DNA of 64,000 nucleotides from Coffea arabica (taxonomy: Eukaryota > Streptophyta > Magnoliopsida > Gentianales > Rubiaceae). The notes below the pieces were generated by a model. The model saw only the letters and a list, made by a program, of their open reading frames with translations, did no database searches and was not told where the DNA came from. The stretch lies in NCBI RefSeq assembly GCF_036785885.1, contig NC_092323.1, positions 15,818,501 to 15,882,500 of the forward strand, read 5' to 3'. The translations under genes and the position numbers were made by a program. This document shows, in pieces, positions 34,044 through 46,116 of the stretch. Every line of letters begins with the position of its first letter. Positions within the stretch are counted from its first letter, which is position 1.

Positions 34044-34256
34044 ATGAGTAGACAGCTGGAAGGCGCTGAAAATGAGGTTCTATGGGGAAGCGAACAAAGA
34101 TTCCAGACCGTGGAGAAAACTTGCCAAGCCGGTATTGCAGCGGGACATGCTCGAGGTGGACCAGCACATCATTGCAAATGTGGAAAGGTGATTAATTTAA
34201 AAATGGAGACCAAGGGAACACTAAATTGCAAGTGGCCCCTAAAAAAGGACAAATAA
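34044..34256 (+). pseudogene. Unrecognised coding-like fragment, 70 codons
   Basis: An ATG-started frame runs 34044-34253 with normal amino-acid composition (SRQLEGAENEVLWGSEQ, TVEKTCQAGIAAGHARGG). In a second frame of the same DNA (about 34109-34190), KLAKPVLQRDMLEVDQHI also looks protein-like, which suggests a frameshifted gene fragment. I do not recognise the family. The stretch lies in the 3-kb region between the inverted-repeat arms, and the downstream end is cut by a MITE. Confidence 0.35.
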
Positions 34257-34258
34257 AA

Positions 34259-35077
34259 GGGATAATTACAAAAACCTCCCCTAAAGTTTCTAACAATTTC
34301 ACTAAGCTCTCTTGAGATTTAAAAAATTACACATACTTCCCTTATGATTTAAAAAGACAATTTTACTCTTAAATATTTTAATGAAATTCTCTTATTTGGT
34401 ATGCGTATACTTAGAATGAGTTTTAAAATTATTTGTTAATTCTTTTTCCTTCTCATTCCTTTTTGTTAATTTTTTGCCAATGGAACTGTAGAACTGCCAT
34501 TATTGCCTCTAGTTTCTATTGTAACAAAATATCAAACAAGTGATTTTTTTATGAGTTAATTTTATATGTAATTCAATGTTTTTGTTGATCTTTGTTTTCT
34601 ATTTTTTGATATTAAAATTGACCAAAAAAAAAAGAAAAATAAATGGCCCAAAACAACTGCTAAATTTTGATAATTCCATTACTTGAAAAATTAATAAACT
34701 CTAAATGAATTATTTCAACATTTTCTTTTCTATCTTATAAATCTAAATCCATAATAAAATAACATCAAAAAGTATCCTATCATAGTAATCAAATTATTAT
34801 TATAGTTGTTTATTAAATAGTGGATATAGATATGAAAAATTGGCATCTTTTCCTTATAATTATACTAGATCATCTTATAATTGTATAGGAAAATAAATTA
34901 AAACTCATTATACAAGGGCATTTTGGGTATTCATTTAAAATTTGACCAAATCAATATTATTTTAAGATTTTGTTACTAAAACTATTAAATCAGGGGAGAT
35001 AAGTGTAATTTTTCAAATCTCAGGAGAGCTCAATGAAATTGTCAGAAACCTCAGGAGAGATTTTTGAAATTATTCCC
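34259..35077. mobile_element. MITE with 83-bp TIRs (819 bp), 8-bp TSD
   Basis: The left end GGGATAATTACAAAAACCTC and the reverse complement of the right end GGGAATAATTTCAAAAATCTC stay similar for about 83 bp, to ...ACACATACTTCCC / ...ACACTTATCTCCC. Perfect 8-bp flanks AAATAAAA (34251-34258, 35078-35085). The long TIR and 8-9 bp TSD suit a Mutator- or hAT-like MITE. A second family member lies at 51472-52372. Confidence 0.88.
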
Positions 35078-35085
35078 AAATAAAA

Positions 35086-36840
35086 AGCATAGTATAGATG
35101 CAAGTAATTTGTAGTAGGTTTAGTATGTTTATGAATAACAACTATTATTTTGGCAGTGCAATCTTTTTTTGCTTAATGATTAATTATGAATTGATCCAAG
35201 GTGTAAATAATTGAATAATAATATTTTGACAAAGTATTCGTAGTTGTACGAAGAAATTATTGCATTTGAAGTATTTATCTACCATATTAGTCTTTATACA
35301 AAAATGGTGTGGTGCAATCATATCTGCGAAATACTACAATTCATACAAAAGATGAAATGTATTCTCTGGGATGGTAATTAAATTTATGATGTGTGTGATT
35401 ATATTGACATCGGTATTCTTTTAAGTTGAAATAAAAGGAAAGATACCATAGTGCATTTGTGCGTTAGTGATCTATTACTATGTAACAAAATTAATAAGTT
35501 AACCAATATAAAAGTGAATTAATAAATGTATTGAAAATTACTATGTACAATAGTGCAAGTGTATTGAAAAAGGATAAATAAAATTAGAAGACAAGGATAA
35601 AAAGAATAACTCAAATTCATTAGGTGTGATAGAGGTTATTAGAAGAGACAAGTTATAAATGAAATTAGTTGGAAGAGACTTAGATGAAAAAATAAGCAGA
35701 ACTCAAGTATAACAAATTAGTTGTTATAGAATCAAAGTTGATAATGTCTATATTGGCAGAGCATAAATGATTAATTCTTGAAATAATAGTTATGGTATAT
35801 ATGTGTATGCATACGTACATGTGTATATGTGTATGGATGAGTAACCATGATGAAGTCGAACATTCCATATAGGCGCACTTTTGGCGGATATGAGAAGTGG
35901 GATGTTATGGGTTGTAAGAAGGTTGTGAATAAAAGTTATAGGATGGAAGCAAAGAAGAGTGAAGTATTGTCAATTTTTTTTTAGTGTAAGTGGCAAGTCT
36001 CGAACTTGTAACCTCTTACTTACATTCCATCTCGCGTACCATCTAATTCATCCCTTCCTCTCTAAGTTTCGCCCATAGTACAAGTAAAGTGTTCACGAAC
36101 ATGGTCGAGTTCAGTTCATTTGAGTTCGAAAAAAGATTGATGGTATAATAAATGAATCAAACTCAAACACAATGCTAGGTTCATTTAATAGTCGAGACGA
36201 GCACGAACCTATTCACAAACTATTCGAATAGTTCGTGAACACATATATAATGACAAAGAATAAATGAATATCAATATAAGTATATTTTCAAATATAGGAT
36301 ATATATTTCTTGTTTCATACAAAAAGTAATTATACATGAAGTTAATATTATTCAATTTGTAAAACAAAGAAGCATAATTAAATTTATTCTAAATCATGAA
36401 TGATTTTTAAAATGCATAATTAAATAGTTTTCAAACTGAAATTGGAGTTAGAGCTCAAGCTCGTATTCGATTCATTTAATTTAACAAACTAACGTCGAAT
36501 TTGAACTCAAACATATATACAAATTATTGAAGCGAATTTGAGCATCATTTATGGGTCATTTAATATTCGATCAAGGTCGAATAACACTCATATAATATGG
36601 GAACATATATCGAACATCATGTAATTAAATTGATTTGACTCGTGGAAAGCATATTATACAAGTATAATAAAAGTAAGAAAATCTGTGAACCTAAAATTAA
36701 ATGGTAGAGAAATTAAATGGAAAGTAGATGAATGATTGCCGGCTAAGTAGAAAAAGGGAATAAAATTTTTTTGGCTAATTTGGCAAAGAGTAAAATAGTC
36801 CCCTGGGGTATTTGTACTTTTAATTTGCAAAACAGTCCCC
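35086..36840. other. AT-rich gene-free DNA upstream of CARA
   Basis: Apart from the SINE-like fragment, this holds AT-rich DNA and, at about 36090-36600, a degenerate block with repeated TTCGA, GTTCGTGAAC and GAGTTCG phrases resembling the CTCGAGTTCGA-rich MITEs at 46117 and 53861. No TIR pair was identified. Confidence 0.45.
35974..36060 (-). mobile_element. SINE-like fragment
   Basis: A T run followed by AGTGTAAGTGGCAAGTCTCG and GAACTTGTAACC gives, on the minus strand, GTTCGAGACTTGCCACTTAC then CACTA and an A tail. A B-box-like GTTCGAGAC and the CCACTTACACTA-poly(A) end are shared with 58795-58869. No clear TSD was found, so the borders are approximate. Confidence 0.5.
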
Positions 36841-37060
36841 GGTGCTGATTTGAATTATTTTAATTACTCATTGCAACCTCTACCCACCACTAGGCATCCA
36901 CGGGCCACTCACTTTCAAACCGGTGACAAATCGACACTGTTGGGCTGCAACGAATCATCGCGTGCAGCCCTCCCCATTATTGCTATTGCGGTGGCCCATT
37001 GCACGCCACGTCCTTCAAAACCATTGCTTTACCTGCTGGAGACATCCGTACTGTCTCCAC

Positions 37061-37067
37061 TATATAA
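37061..37067 (+). promoter_or_regulatory. TATA box of CARA
   Basis: TATATAA lies 99 bp upstream of the CARA ATG, directly after the right inverted-repeat arm. The dead exon-1 copy at 19.3 kb lacks it. Placement relative to the transcript start is inferred. Confidence 0.6.
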
Positions 37068-37165
37068 CCACTCCCCAAAACCCTCCAATAGTTAAACGAA
37101 AACACGTACGGCACATCCTCTGGTGCATGTTTGTGTCAGGAAGTGATTGATTGAAGGTGTAGCTG

Positions 37166-40100
37166 ATGACGATGGATTGTTCTTTGAGACTAATTCACAA
37201 TAGCCCTTTATCAACGACTGCTTTTTTACCTAAAAAAGTCAGGCTTTTTACCGTCAAATGCTCCTCCTCTCAGGGCTTCTCTTCTGTTGGTGGATATTGT
37301 TTCTATCCCTTTAATCTTTTGCACAATTTTTTCATATGGGTTGATGTTAGAAATCATATTTATGCTCGGAAATATGTGGATTTGTTGTTTCAAAATCAGA
37401 GCTTTATGAATTTTTATCAGGGTAAATGGTATGTGAATGGGATTTCCTGGATATTGACATTAATTATGTTTTCTATTATCTTTATTTGGGGAAAAGAGGA
37501 ACATTGGTGGTGGGGCGGGCGAAGGGGATGAGGAGGGAAGACGGGTCTCTGCATATGTTGGTCCTTATATATTGTATCCTGCTCAGGACGCTTTTCCCAT
37601 GTTGTAGTTTCTTTGCTCCAGTCGAAAAATAGTGATGAAATATTAAGAAAGTGAAAATTCAGGTTTAGCTGAAAGACCTTGGAAGGTAGCAGATGCTCGA
37701 CTAGTGCTTGAGGACGGTTCAATTTGGAGGGCAAAATCGTTTGGTGCATCAGGAACCCAAGTTGGGGAAGTGGTTTTCAATACATCTTTAACAGGGTAAG
37801 ATTCTATTTTTCACTAATAGTTCATAGTTCTTGTTTTTCGAAATTTTGAACAATATGCCTCAATGTGCAGGGAACTTGTTTTTAGCGGCGTCCCATTTGT
37901 TTATAGAACTAACAGTGCTAGCAATATACCTAATAAGCAACATTTGGCTTCGAAATTTGACTTCCTATCCTACGATATTTCTCTTGGTTCTGACCTCAGT
38001 GATGGAATTAAACTTCCTTTACATGTTTTAAATTTTTTTTTGACACATTCTGGGAATTGCTAAAGATAAATTTGGAGTTCAATTGGATTACATTTATATT
38101 TTACTTTCTTCTGAATGTATGGATTAAGTGACTTCAAATTCTAGGGCAATTTCAGTTATAAAGAACAACCAATTGCAGACATGGTGTGCATCCTTCTTGG
38201 AGAATTTTTATTTTGCTATCAATATGTGCAAGCAGTTGCTGCAATTCCGACGTTGTAATAATTATTTGAGAAAAGAGTTCTGAAATAAAATCTGTTAGAA
38301 GTTGGATTGAATCTGTATGTGGCAAGACAGTATAAACCATTGTTCAGAAAGTGAAGCTAGAAAGAAGCCATAACTAAATTTAATTCATAGTTCTTGCTAT
38401 AACATGACCATTCATTGATGCTATGTTTCATGTTTTGGAGTGCCAGATAATTGGTGTGCACCTTTGAAGTATGCATAATCAAACTCTTTGCTGAAATCCG
38501 GAACACCATACATTCCCACCTATGATTTTATGACCATCAAATCTCATTGGAAGGAGAATAGATATAATAGGCGATCTAAAGAATAACATAATAGGATATT
38601 AGATCCTTCTGCAAAGTTTGAGGTAACATTCTTAGGTTAAGGGCTATAGAAAGCTAGTAGAAAGAGAAGGTAGATTGTGTTATCTTACAGTTAATTCTAT
38701 ATGGCTAATTGGAATGAATTGTCATCTTCGTATAATGTACTGGTTGAGGAATAAAAATGCACGAAAAATCATCGTTCGATTAATAAGAGTGTAGATGTAC
38801 CAGCTTCCTGTTATTGAGCATGGTTGGGGACTTGCTTGTAGATACTCTTACAATTAGAGCATTATGGAAAACTACCACTTTGCTTTTGAAAACTTGCACC
38901 TTTTGCGCTATGAAAAGCAAAAATTCGTCCAAAAAACCTAATATAATTTTCTGATAAAATAACATAATCTAAGTTCATTGAAAATATAATTTTTACTAAA
39001 AAGCAGAAAGGAGTATTGGGAGAAGTTGAAAAATGTGAAAAGTTAAAAGGTATTTTCTTGCTGGCCTACTGCGAAGAAAGAATAAGAGATGAATATTGTG
39101 ATGCTGCCTTAGATTGCAACATAAACATCCAGTGAAAATATAGTACCTTAAATAGTTAAGGAATATGCAGCTTATATGGCTAAAATTGTAGCATGATTAT
39201 ATAGAAATTGTAAAAATGAAGAAATCAACTGATCTGAAATTTGTAAAACTGTCAGTTATGGCAGAACTGTAAAGCAGAGATATGTTGAACCAAATAGACT
39301 TTTTTCTTGCTGCCCTGCTGCAAGGGAAGGATTAGAGATGAAAAATGCGATGTTAACTTAGCTTACACACAAACACCTTGTGAAAATATGGTACCTGAAA
39401 TAGTTATAGGAGATGCACCTTTATGGCTAAAATTGTAAAGCACTTTTAAATTTACAAGAATTGACTTGTCTGAAATTTGTGAAACTGATGACCATATAAA
39501 AGAAACTTAAAGAGTTTGTGTTTGATATTAGGTTCTTGATTGAAATGCCTGGATATGGAGGCTGATATTATTGAGCATTTGCAGATCCTTATCAGCTTGG
39601 CATCATTCCTTTTTCTGCATTTAGCTTATGTATTCCTTTAAAATAGTCAATTCATTCTAAATGTAGCTTCATATGCTACATCTGTTTCCAAGATAAAAGA
39701 AATCTTCGTTTTCAGTCTGACCATAATTTTTATTGAGGTCTATCATTTGTATAATATTGCAGATATCAGGAGATCCTTACAGATCCTAGTTATGCTGGCC
39801 AGTTTGTTTTGATGACAAACCCCCATATTGGCAACACTGGCGTGAATTTTGGTGAGTGCATTCTCTGTCTCCCTGTGTTTTGCAATGAGAATTTCTTGTA
39901 TGTTTCAACAAGGCTTAGAAAGCGCCTGGCTTGAGTCTGAGAATCTCCTTGTAGATGATGAAGAATCAGTGCAATGCTTTCTAGCAGGACTAGTAATCAG
40001 AAGCTTGAGCATCAGGTAGACTGCACTTCACAACTATGACATTTTAGGCTAGGCTGTTGCTATTCCCTTTCTGGGTGTAAGTATTGTCAAATTGTTTACT

Positions 40101-42832
40101 TCTTCCAAGCTTTTTCTAGTACCTCGAATTGGAGATGCGCAGAGACACTTAGTGACTATTTGGCAGCGAGGAACATCATGGGCATATGTGGGTAAAACTT
40201 CATGTGTTTTTAGTCATCAATTTATTTATTTATTTATTTTTTAGCCACGGCTTTAGTTTTGTCCATGCCTTTCCAAGTTGTGGACTGCTCTAAGTATATT
40301 CTTATTTTTATGGTATCCATGATGTAACAGATGATGTTGACACTCGTGCAATTACTCGGAGATTGAGAGACGATGGTAGCCTTATTGGTGTTTTAAGCAC
40401 TGAAGAATTGAAATCAGATGAAGAACTCCTAGAAATTTCTCGTACTTGGGACATTGTAGGTGAGTGGTCTATCTAGTTTGAGTATCTTTTACAAAATCTG
40501 TGAACTTCTCTAAGATTGTAGTGTTGTTGAATGCCCTTGACTCTAGTTAATAGAGAATTTTATTGGGTTGTGATGCAACTTTTGCAGGTATTGATCTAAT
40601 AAGTGGTGTCTCCTGTAAAACTCCTTATGAATGGGTTGATCGGACAGGTTCGGAGTGGGATTTCAACTTTAGTGCAAGGAGTAAGGAGAATTTACATGTG
40701 AGTATCAAGTGATCTGTTAGGAAACATGAACTCATACTTGTAGTTTAGAGACTAATTCTTTTCTGCTTACTTTGTGGATAAAGGTTGTTGCGTATGATTT
40801 TGGTATCAAACATAACATACTTAGGCGCCTAGCATCTTATGGCTGTAAAATCACTGTCGTTCCATCAACATGGCCAGCATCTGATACTTTAAAGATGAAA
40901 CCAGATGGAGTTCTTTTTAGCAATGGTCCTGGAGATCCATCTGCAGTTCCTTATGCTGTTGATACCGTCAGAGAAATAATTGGAAAAATCCCAGTTTTTG
41001 GGATTTGTATGGGCCATCAATTACTTGGTCAAGCACTGGGGGGAAAAACGTTTAAAATGAAGTTTGGTCACCATGGAGGCAATCATCCAGTTCGTAACAT
41101 CCGGAATGGCAGTGTGGAGATCAGTGCTCAGGTTTGTCTGTTTTACATTTGACTGACCCACAGAAAATAAATGCAATTTTCCTATTTAATACAAGACATA
41201 CTGCAAATCTTTCAGTAGTCTTGTTTTCCTTGCTGTATGGTCCACGTTTCTTGAAAACCAATGATATACTTGACTTTGGAGCTGAATGGGTGTCAAAGTT
41301 AAATGATTTCCAATTTGTAGAGTTTGCATATGTTTCTTCATACATTATGCAAAACCTAAATCGTGCTCATCTTATAATTTTCTTTCATAACCTTGCATGT
41401 GGACTATTTACTTTCCTTGTTCTTTTTACAAATGCTTCCAGTTTGACTTCATTCTTGTCTGTGCAGAATCATAATTATGCTGTTGACCCTGCATCATTAC
41501 CCAGTGGCGTAGAAGTGACCCATGTTAACCTCAATGATGGGAGCTGTGCTGGTCTTGCATTCTCCCAATTGAAGCTTATGTCTCTCCAATACCATCCTGA
41601 AGCGTCTCCTGGACCTCATGATTCAGATCCTGGTAATGTCTTTTGTTGCTTTAATTGACGTTGCAGACTTCTAAATGTTGCCAGTTCTCAATTAGAGCAC
41701 GTTAAGAAGATTCATGGTCTTTTATGTGGATCAAAAAAGACACTTCATTTCTAACATATAAGCGTAATATGCATGTTCCCCTGTAATGTACACATATGTT
41801 TAGGTACATCCAAAATAAAAGATGCATGGAATTAGGTATATAGTATATGGAAATTGACCCCAGCTGTGGAACATGATTACGATTGATTCTTCATAACAAC
41901 CATACGGTTCACTTTTCATCTGTATAATTGACTATACTTGAATCATTCTTGAATATTGAAGGTATTATAACGTTGTGCTTCTGATGAAAGAGGTGATATT
42001 CTGGAGACTATTTTTATAATGGTCAAATTGCTGCCATCATTTTGATGGTTTAAGCTATTATGGATCCCATAACATTCAGTTGAATTTATAGGGTACGAAG
42101 TATCAGATCCTTGGCTTTTCAATATGCTTAATCCAGTGGCAACATAATCTAAAAGTTTTAAGATATTGGCTTCACCTGAGATATGTAAAAGCTACCACCT
42201 TCCTTGTTTTCTTTTTCAATTTCACCCTATCAATCATGGATGGAGCAACTTTGGCAAACTTGCTAGTTTTCTTTTTGAAAACTAAAGATTAAGTGGGGAG
42301 GTCAGTGCAGGACTCAGGGAAAATTCTTCAATTCTGATAAGCATCTGGGCTAGATCATGTTTTTTTCCTAAAGTTCAGGTCATAAGAAAGAACGTTTCTT
42401 AGGGTACTTTCTAATGCACCAAAAGCAAAAAAGTTTCCGTTAGGGTACTTGCAATGCACCAAAAGTCTTAAAAAAAAAGAATAAACTTTTTCCCTGCTAA
42501 TTTGTCATGAGGTGTTCAACTTGGTTATCTAATCTAATTAACATACGTGAATCAACGTCTTGAATTTGATATCTGCTGGATAATGTTTCTTGATGGAAAA
42601 AAATTAATAAAAGAAGTTTGTATTGAGACTCAAATTTCATTACTTCTTATTTCTATCAAATGTACTCCAACAGGCCAAGGGAGTAGCTTTGTGTCAGGCT
42701 CTCCTGTTAGTATATGCTGTTGCATGCTTTTATGTAATGTGCTTGTCATCTGATTGTCTTGTAACATATATTATTGCTGCAGTATTTGGGGAATTTATAC
42801 AACTCATGAAGCAAGAAAAAGTAAAGGCCTGA
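37166..42832 (+). CDS. CARA: Carbamoyl-phosphate synthase small subunit, plastid (ten exons, 425 aa)
   Basis: Exons 37166-37289, 37663-37795, 39763-39851, 39955-40015, 40120-40187, 40331-40459, 40588-40697, 40784-41131, 41467-41632 and 42783-42832 join in phase to 425 residues. The protein is the glutamine-hydrolysing subunit of plastid carbamoyl-phosphate synthase; it passes ammonia to CARB for arginine and pyrimidine synthesis. Residues 1 to about 42 form a Ser/Lys-rich transit peptide. The CPSase small N-domain follows ([42 protein letters not shown]). The class I glutaminase domain starts near 239 ([14 protein letters not shown]) with Cys313 in [16 protein letters not shown] and the His397/Glu399 pair in [11 protein letters not shown]. 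Length matches plant CARA (about 430). Its 5' end has been duplicated upstream; this is the only complete copy. Confidence 0.95.
39050..39490 (+). repeat. Two-copy tandem repeat in CARA intron 2 (about 245-bp period)
   Basis: TTTTCTTGCTG(G/C)CCT(A/G)CTGC at 39051 recurs at 39301. It is followed both times by AAGAATAAGAGATGAA / AAGGATTAGAGATGAA, AACA...CCA/TGTGAAAATAT, GTACCT(T/G)AAATAGTTA, ATGGCTAAAATTGTA and CTGAAATTTGT(A/G)AAACTG. It is non-coding and adds to an intron of almost 2 kb. Confidence 0.85.
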
Positions 42833-43772
42833 TGCAAATGCTTGATGGCAACAAATTTGTCGGGTAAGCAGCAATATCTTAACGTTTCCTGGATGATGAT
42901 GAGGCTTGCATTGAAAGTGAGAGCATTCAGCCGCAGCAGTGTTGTAGCTCCAGAGATTGTAGGTCTCCTGCGTGATTTTCCCTTGCAGTTGTCTTGATTC
43001 GAGCACCTAAAAGGGAAAATGTTTTCTTCGATCTATTAGCTATTGTCATATCTAGTTGGTTTAAGTTGTGTTAATGTTCAATATTCAGTCAGCCTACGAT
43101 TGTCTGGATGGTGTTTCTCTATGTAGGGACAACAACTGATAGAAATTTCTTGCACGTTGCTAGGTTGTTTTCCTGGAGAATGTACCAGACTTCCAGCTAG
43201 AGAAACAACGTAAAAGGAAAGTTGGAGATACTTAGTAGTAAATACCCCAATGCCTGAAATTTTTAGTAACAATTAATCATATTCTTTAGATCTTTCCCTT
43301 ATACGGATCATGCTTAGAAGTGCTCATAATATTCAGCATTATCATCGCAGCAAGTAGTTTATACTTTCTATTACCTTATTGATCATAAAATGTCAAAACA
43401 GCTGTAGCAAGAAAGTTGCAGATTCTCACACAACGGATAAACATGTTTCTTTCTTGGCCAAATGATAGTATTACTATGTACAGAGAAATGGCCAACTGTA
43501 TGAAGCAGGAAAAATGAAAAAAAAGGGGAAAAAGTTCTTAGCATATATTGCAGCAGCCAGATTCCTGACCAGCAATCTATTTTCCAGTATGCTCCCTCCC
43601 AAGCAAGCGCTTCTCGCGCCAAGTTTAAATACCGACATTCATTTATATTAGTAAACTTGAGAAGAGAAGGTTATCTTTACAGAATAGGAGCAACCGCCCC
43701 AATGTCATCTTGTGCACTCATTTTGAGCCACATGGGGAAGGAATTCACCCATTCAACATTTTTTAACCTGTT
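42833..43772. other. CARA 3' flank
   Basis: Holds the presumed CARA 3'UTR and non-coding DNA. No further coding similarity was seen. Confidence 0.45.
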
Positions 43773-44030
43773 TCACCATAGAATGGAATTGCCTGACCTA
43801 TAGACAAAAGAAAAGGTACAGTGCTGAAACATCCCTCTTAGCTGTTGTTTGTCCTGAAGGAAGGTGGCTGTGCTTGCATCATCCATTGCTCCATTGTTGA
43901 TCCTATTTACTGCAGCTCGGCAGTCAGATTGCACCTCTGCTCTTCTCCAGCCTGGTTCTTGTGCCTTGCTCAAGGCCATTCTAATCGCTGCTTTCTCCTC
44001 CACATATGGTTCTCCTCTTTCCATCCCCAA
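43773..44030 (-). pseudogene. RNase H-like domain fragment (RVT_3 type)
   Basis: The 85-codon frame contains EEKAAIRMALSKAQEPG, AEVQSDCRAAVNRIN and TFSFVYRSGN, the order of an RNase H fold as in the RVT_3 domain of plant LINE-derived proteins: a catalytic Glu helix, then the SDC Asp, then F..V.R..N. It stops before the usual AHxLA end and lacks the first strand with the initial Asp, so it is a fragment, probably a LINE remnant. It lies head-to-head with the F-box/LRR-like fragment. Confidence 0.7.
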
Positions 44031-44140
44031 GCTTTCAGAACTTTTCCATTGCTGTCTCTCGCTGTACCTGCCATTCCAATATTGATCAAGACCACACCTT
44101 CCCTAGGAAGCTTCCATGTTACTGCGTGTACTTTAGAGTA

Positions 44141-44734
44141 ATGCCGATGATTGTGAAGAAGATAACGTGTAAGAATATCAGGGCAATAAATCTCCGTCGT
44201 GTTCGCCTAGATGATGAAACGCTTGACTGCTTAGTCTCAAGTTGCCCGTTGATTAGTAATTTGACAATTTATGAATGTGAGCGCCTGAAGACAAACAAGC
44301 TGATTAATCTTTGCGGATTGAAACAACTTCACATCGACGTAACTAATAATTCGCAAGTTTCACAATTACCAGGCCGTGAATTTTCGAATTACAGAGATGA
44401 CAATCTAAGTACTGAATTGGATGCACCTAATCTTGAAGATGTCAGATTGAGTTCTTTGTTTCGACCATATTCTATGCATTTGTACAGATCTCAAGTTTTG
44501 AAGAAGTTACCGGTGGAGAAGACGCATATCCCGGGCACATTTTTTGGTGACTGGGTAGATAAGTTTCCTAATCTGAAGATTCTGGAATTAATGGATTGTT
44601 ACGGCTTTGAAAGAATCAGTCTGAAAAGCCACTGCCTGGTGTACATGAAAATCATCTACTCTTCAATGTCAAACAGGCTGATGGAAGTCGAGGTTGAAAA
44701 TTTCACTTGGCATCACTTTCGACAAACAGTGTAA
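44141..44734 (+). CDS. F-box/LRR-like protein, N-terminally truncated (197 aa)
   Basis: From the ATG at 44141 an uninterrupted frame encodes 197 residues in the style of plant F-box/LRR proteins: RRVRLDDETLDCLVSSCPLI with LTIYECERL, LCGLKQLHIDV, LDAPNLEDVRLSSL, KFPNLKILELMDC and LKSHCLVYMKI, i.e. several irregular LRRs. The F-box itself (about 45 residues) and the first LRRs are missing. The frame is open upstream to 44006, but that part translates the antisense of the RNase H fragment and has no F-box. It is either a gene fragment or the last exon of a gene whose start is lost. F-box proteins are SCF ubiquitin ligase adaptors; without the F-box that role is unlikely. Confidence 0.6.
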   Translation: MPMIVKKITCKNIRAINLRRVRLDDETLDCLVSSCPLISNLTIYECERLKTNKLINLCGLKQLHIDVTNNSQVSQLPGREFSNYRDDNLSTELDAPNLEDVRLSSLFRPYSMHLYRSQVLKKLPVEKTHIPGTFFGDWVDKFPNLKILELMDCYGFERISLKSHCLVYMKIIYSSMSNRLMEVEVENFTWHHFRQTV

Positions 44735-46116
44735 AGTCACCACCAGCCACATGAATACAGATCTCCTGAATCATAATTTCTGCTGTTGAAGTTGAAACCA
44801 TGCAGATTTTCATCAAAACATAGAGCTCATATCCGTCCTCGATGCTTGAGTGATACTTGAGATTTAATCAAACACTTGAGATTTATTTCCAAAATGGTTT
44901 GTCTATTTTCGAAAATCGAAACAATTGACAACCTCGAAAAGAATTAAACAACAAATATTATAGGATTTTTTTTGCTTTTCATATGAATTAAAATGTCAAA
45001 TGAGTGCCACTAATAACTATTGGAATCCCATTAACAGAATTAGCCTACCTAATTTCTATTAGTACTATAATCTAAAATTTGAAAATCCAGCACTGAATAA
45101 CCAAGTTAATTTCCATATTCGTGTCTTTCAGATTTTAAAGTGCTGATTCATACATTACTACGTATATAGTAGTTAAAAGAAAGGGGAATGGAAAAGAACT
45201 ATAAAAATCCTATAAAGTATTTTTTCTTTTTTTCTTTTTTCTTTGAAAGGCTATAAAATTTCTCTATAAAGTATATGTTCTTTTTTTAGTACATTGGTTG
45301 ATAAATGAATTTATAATAAACAAGTTAGTACACTGGTTGATAAAACAATTGACAACTTCAGAAAGAATTGATTTTTCCCAAAAAAAAAAAGAATAAACAA
45401 TAATGTAAATGAGACAAGAGGAGGTATATTATACTGTATTTGCCATATGGAAAAGATTGAGCATGTGAATTTTCATAACTGCAGCCATTAGCTCAAAAAC
45501 ATAGATAAAGGACAATGGTCCAACCTCTTGCCTAAAAAAAGAAAGGCAACCAGCACATGCTAATAGCTTTTTATTCCTTTGCAAATCAAAGTCAGTAATC
45601 AATTATTTTCATGTTTTACTTGAGAATGTGCAAAAGGGAATAATGAGGTAAATAACAGACATAACCCTTTTTTTTTTTTTTTTTTGTTGGTAAGAACTGG
45701 CATAACCTTGATAAAGTGAATCTTAAAAGCTTTTTTTTATTGCCCTTATCCAAAATTTTCTAAAAAAGTGTATTTACGAATCATACTCAGCTGGCTGTCT
45801 CTAATGCTAATAAACTCAAAGTCCTTGTTTAAAATTTGCTTTGGAATCCAGCCAGGTAGGTCTTGCATGCTATGATGACATATCCTGCCCTGTCTATATG
45901 ATGCCTAAATTGGTTTGCATCTTTTGTCTAAAGTTGTAATCCAACTGCTGGTCGTTTTTATGACAATTGCATACCATTTCTACACAAAATTCCTTAATGT
46001 TCTGTTTTAGAGGTGCAAAAACTTACAAGCTCAGCATTCAATCACAAACCCAAAATTTAGATCTATTTGGGGACTTGATAATTCTTTAGAGCTTTTTCCT
46101 CATTGGTTATCGAGGA
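44735..46116. other. AT-rich gene-free DNA
   Basis: No coding similarity. Contains T and A homopolymer runs (for example 45670-45685). Confidence 0.45.

Noticed and set aside
41121-41658. Open frames continuing through CARA intron 8 (41132-41466)
   Set aside because: A GT donor after ATCAGTGCTCAG and an acceptor TGTGCAG before AATCATAATTATGC restore the CARA reading; the through-frame ends without matching the family.
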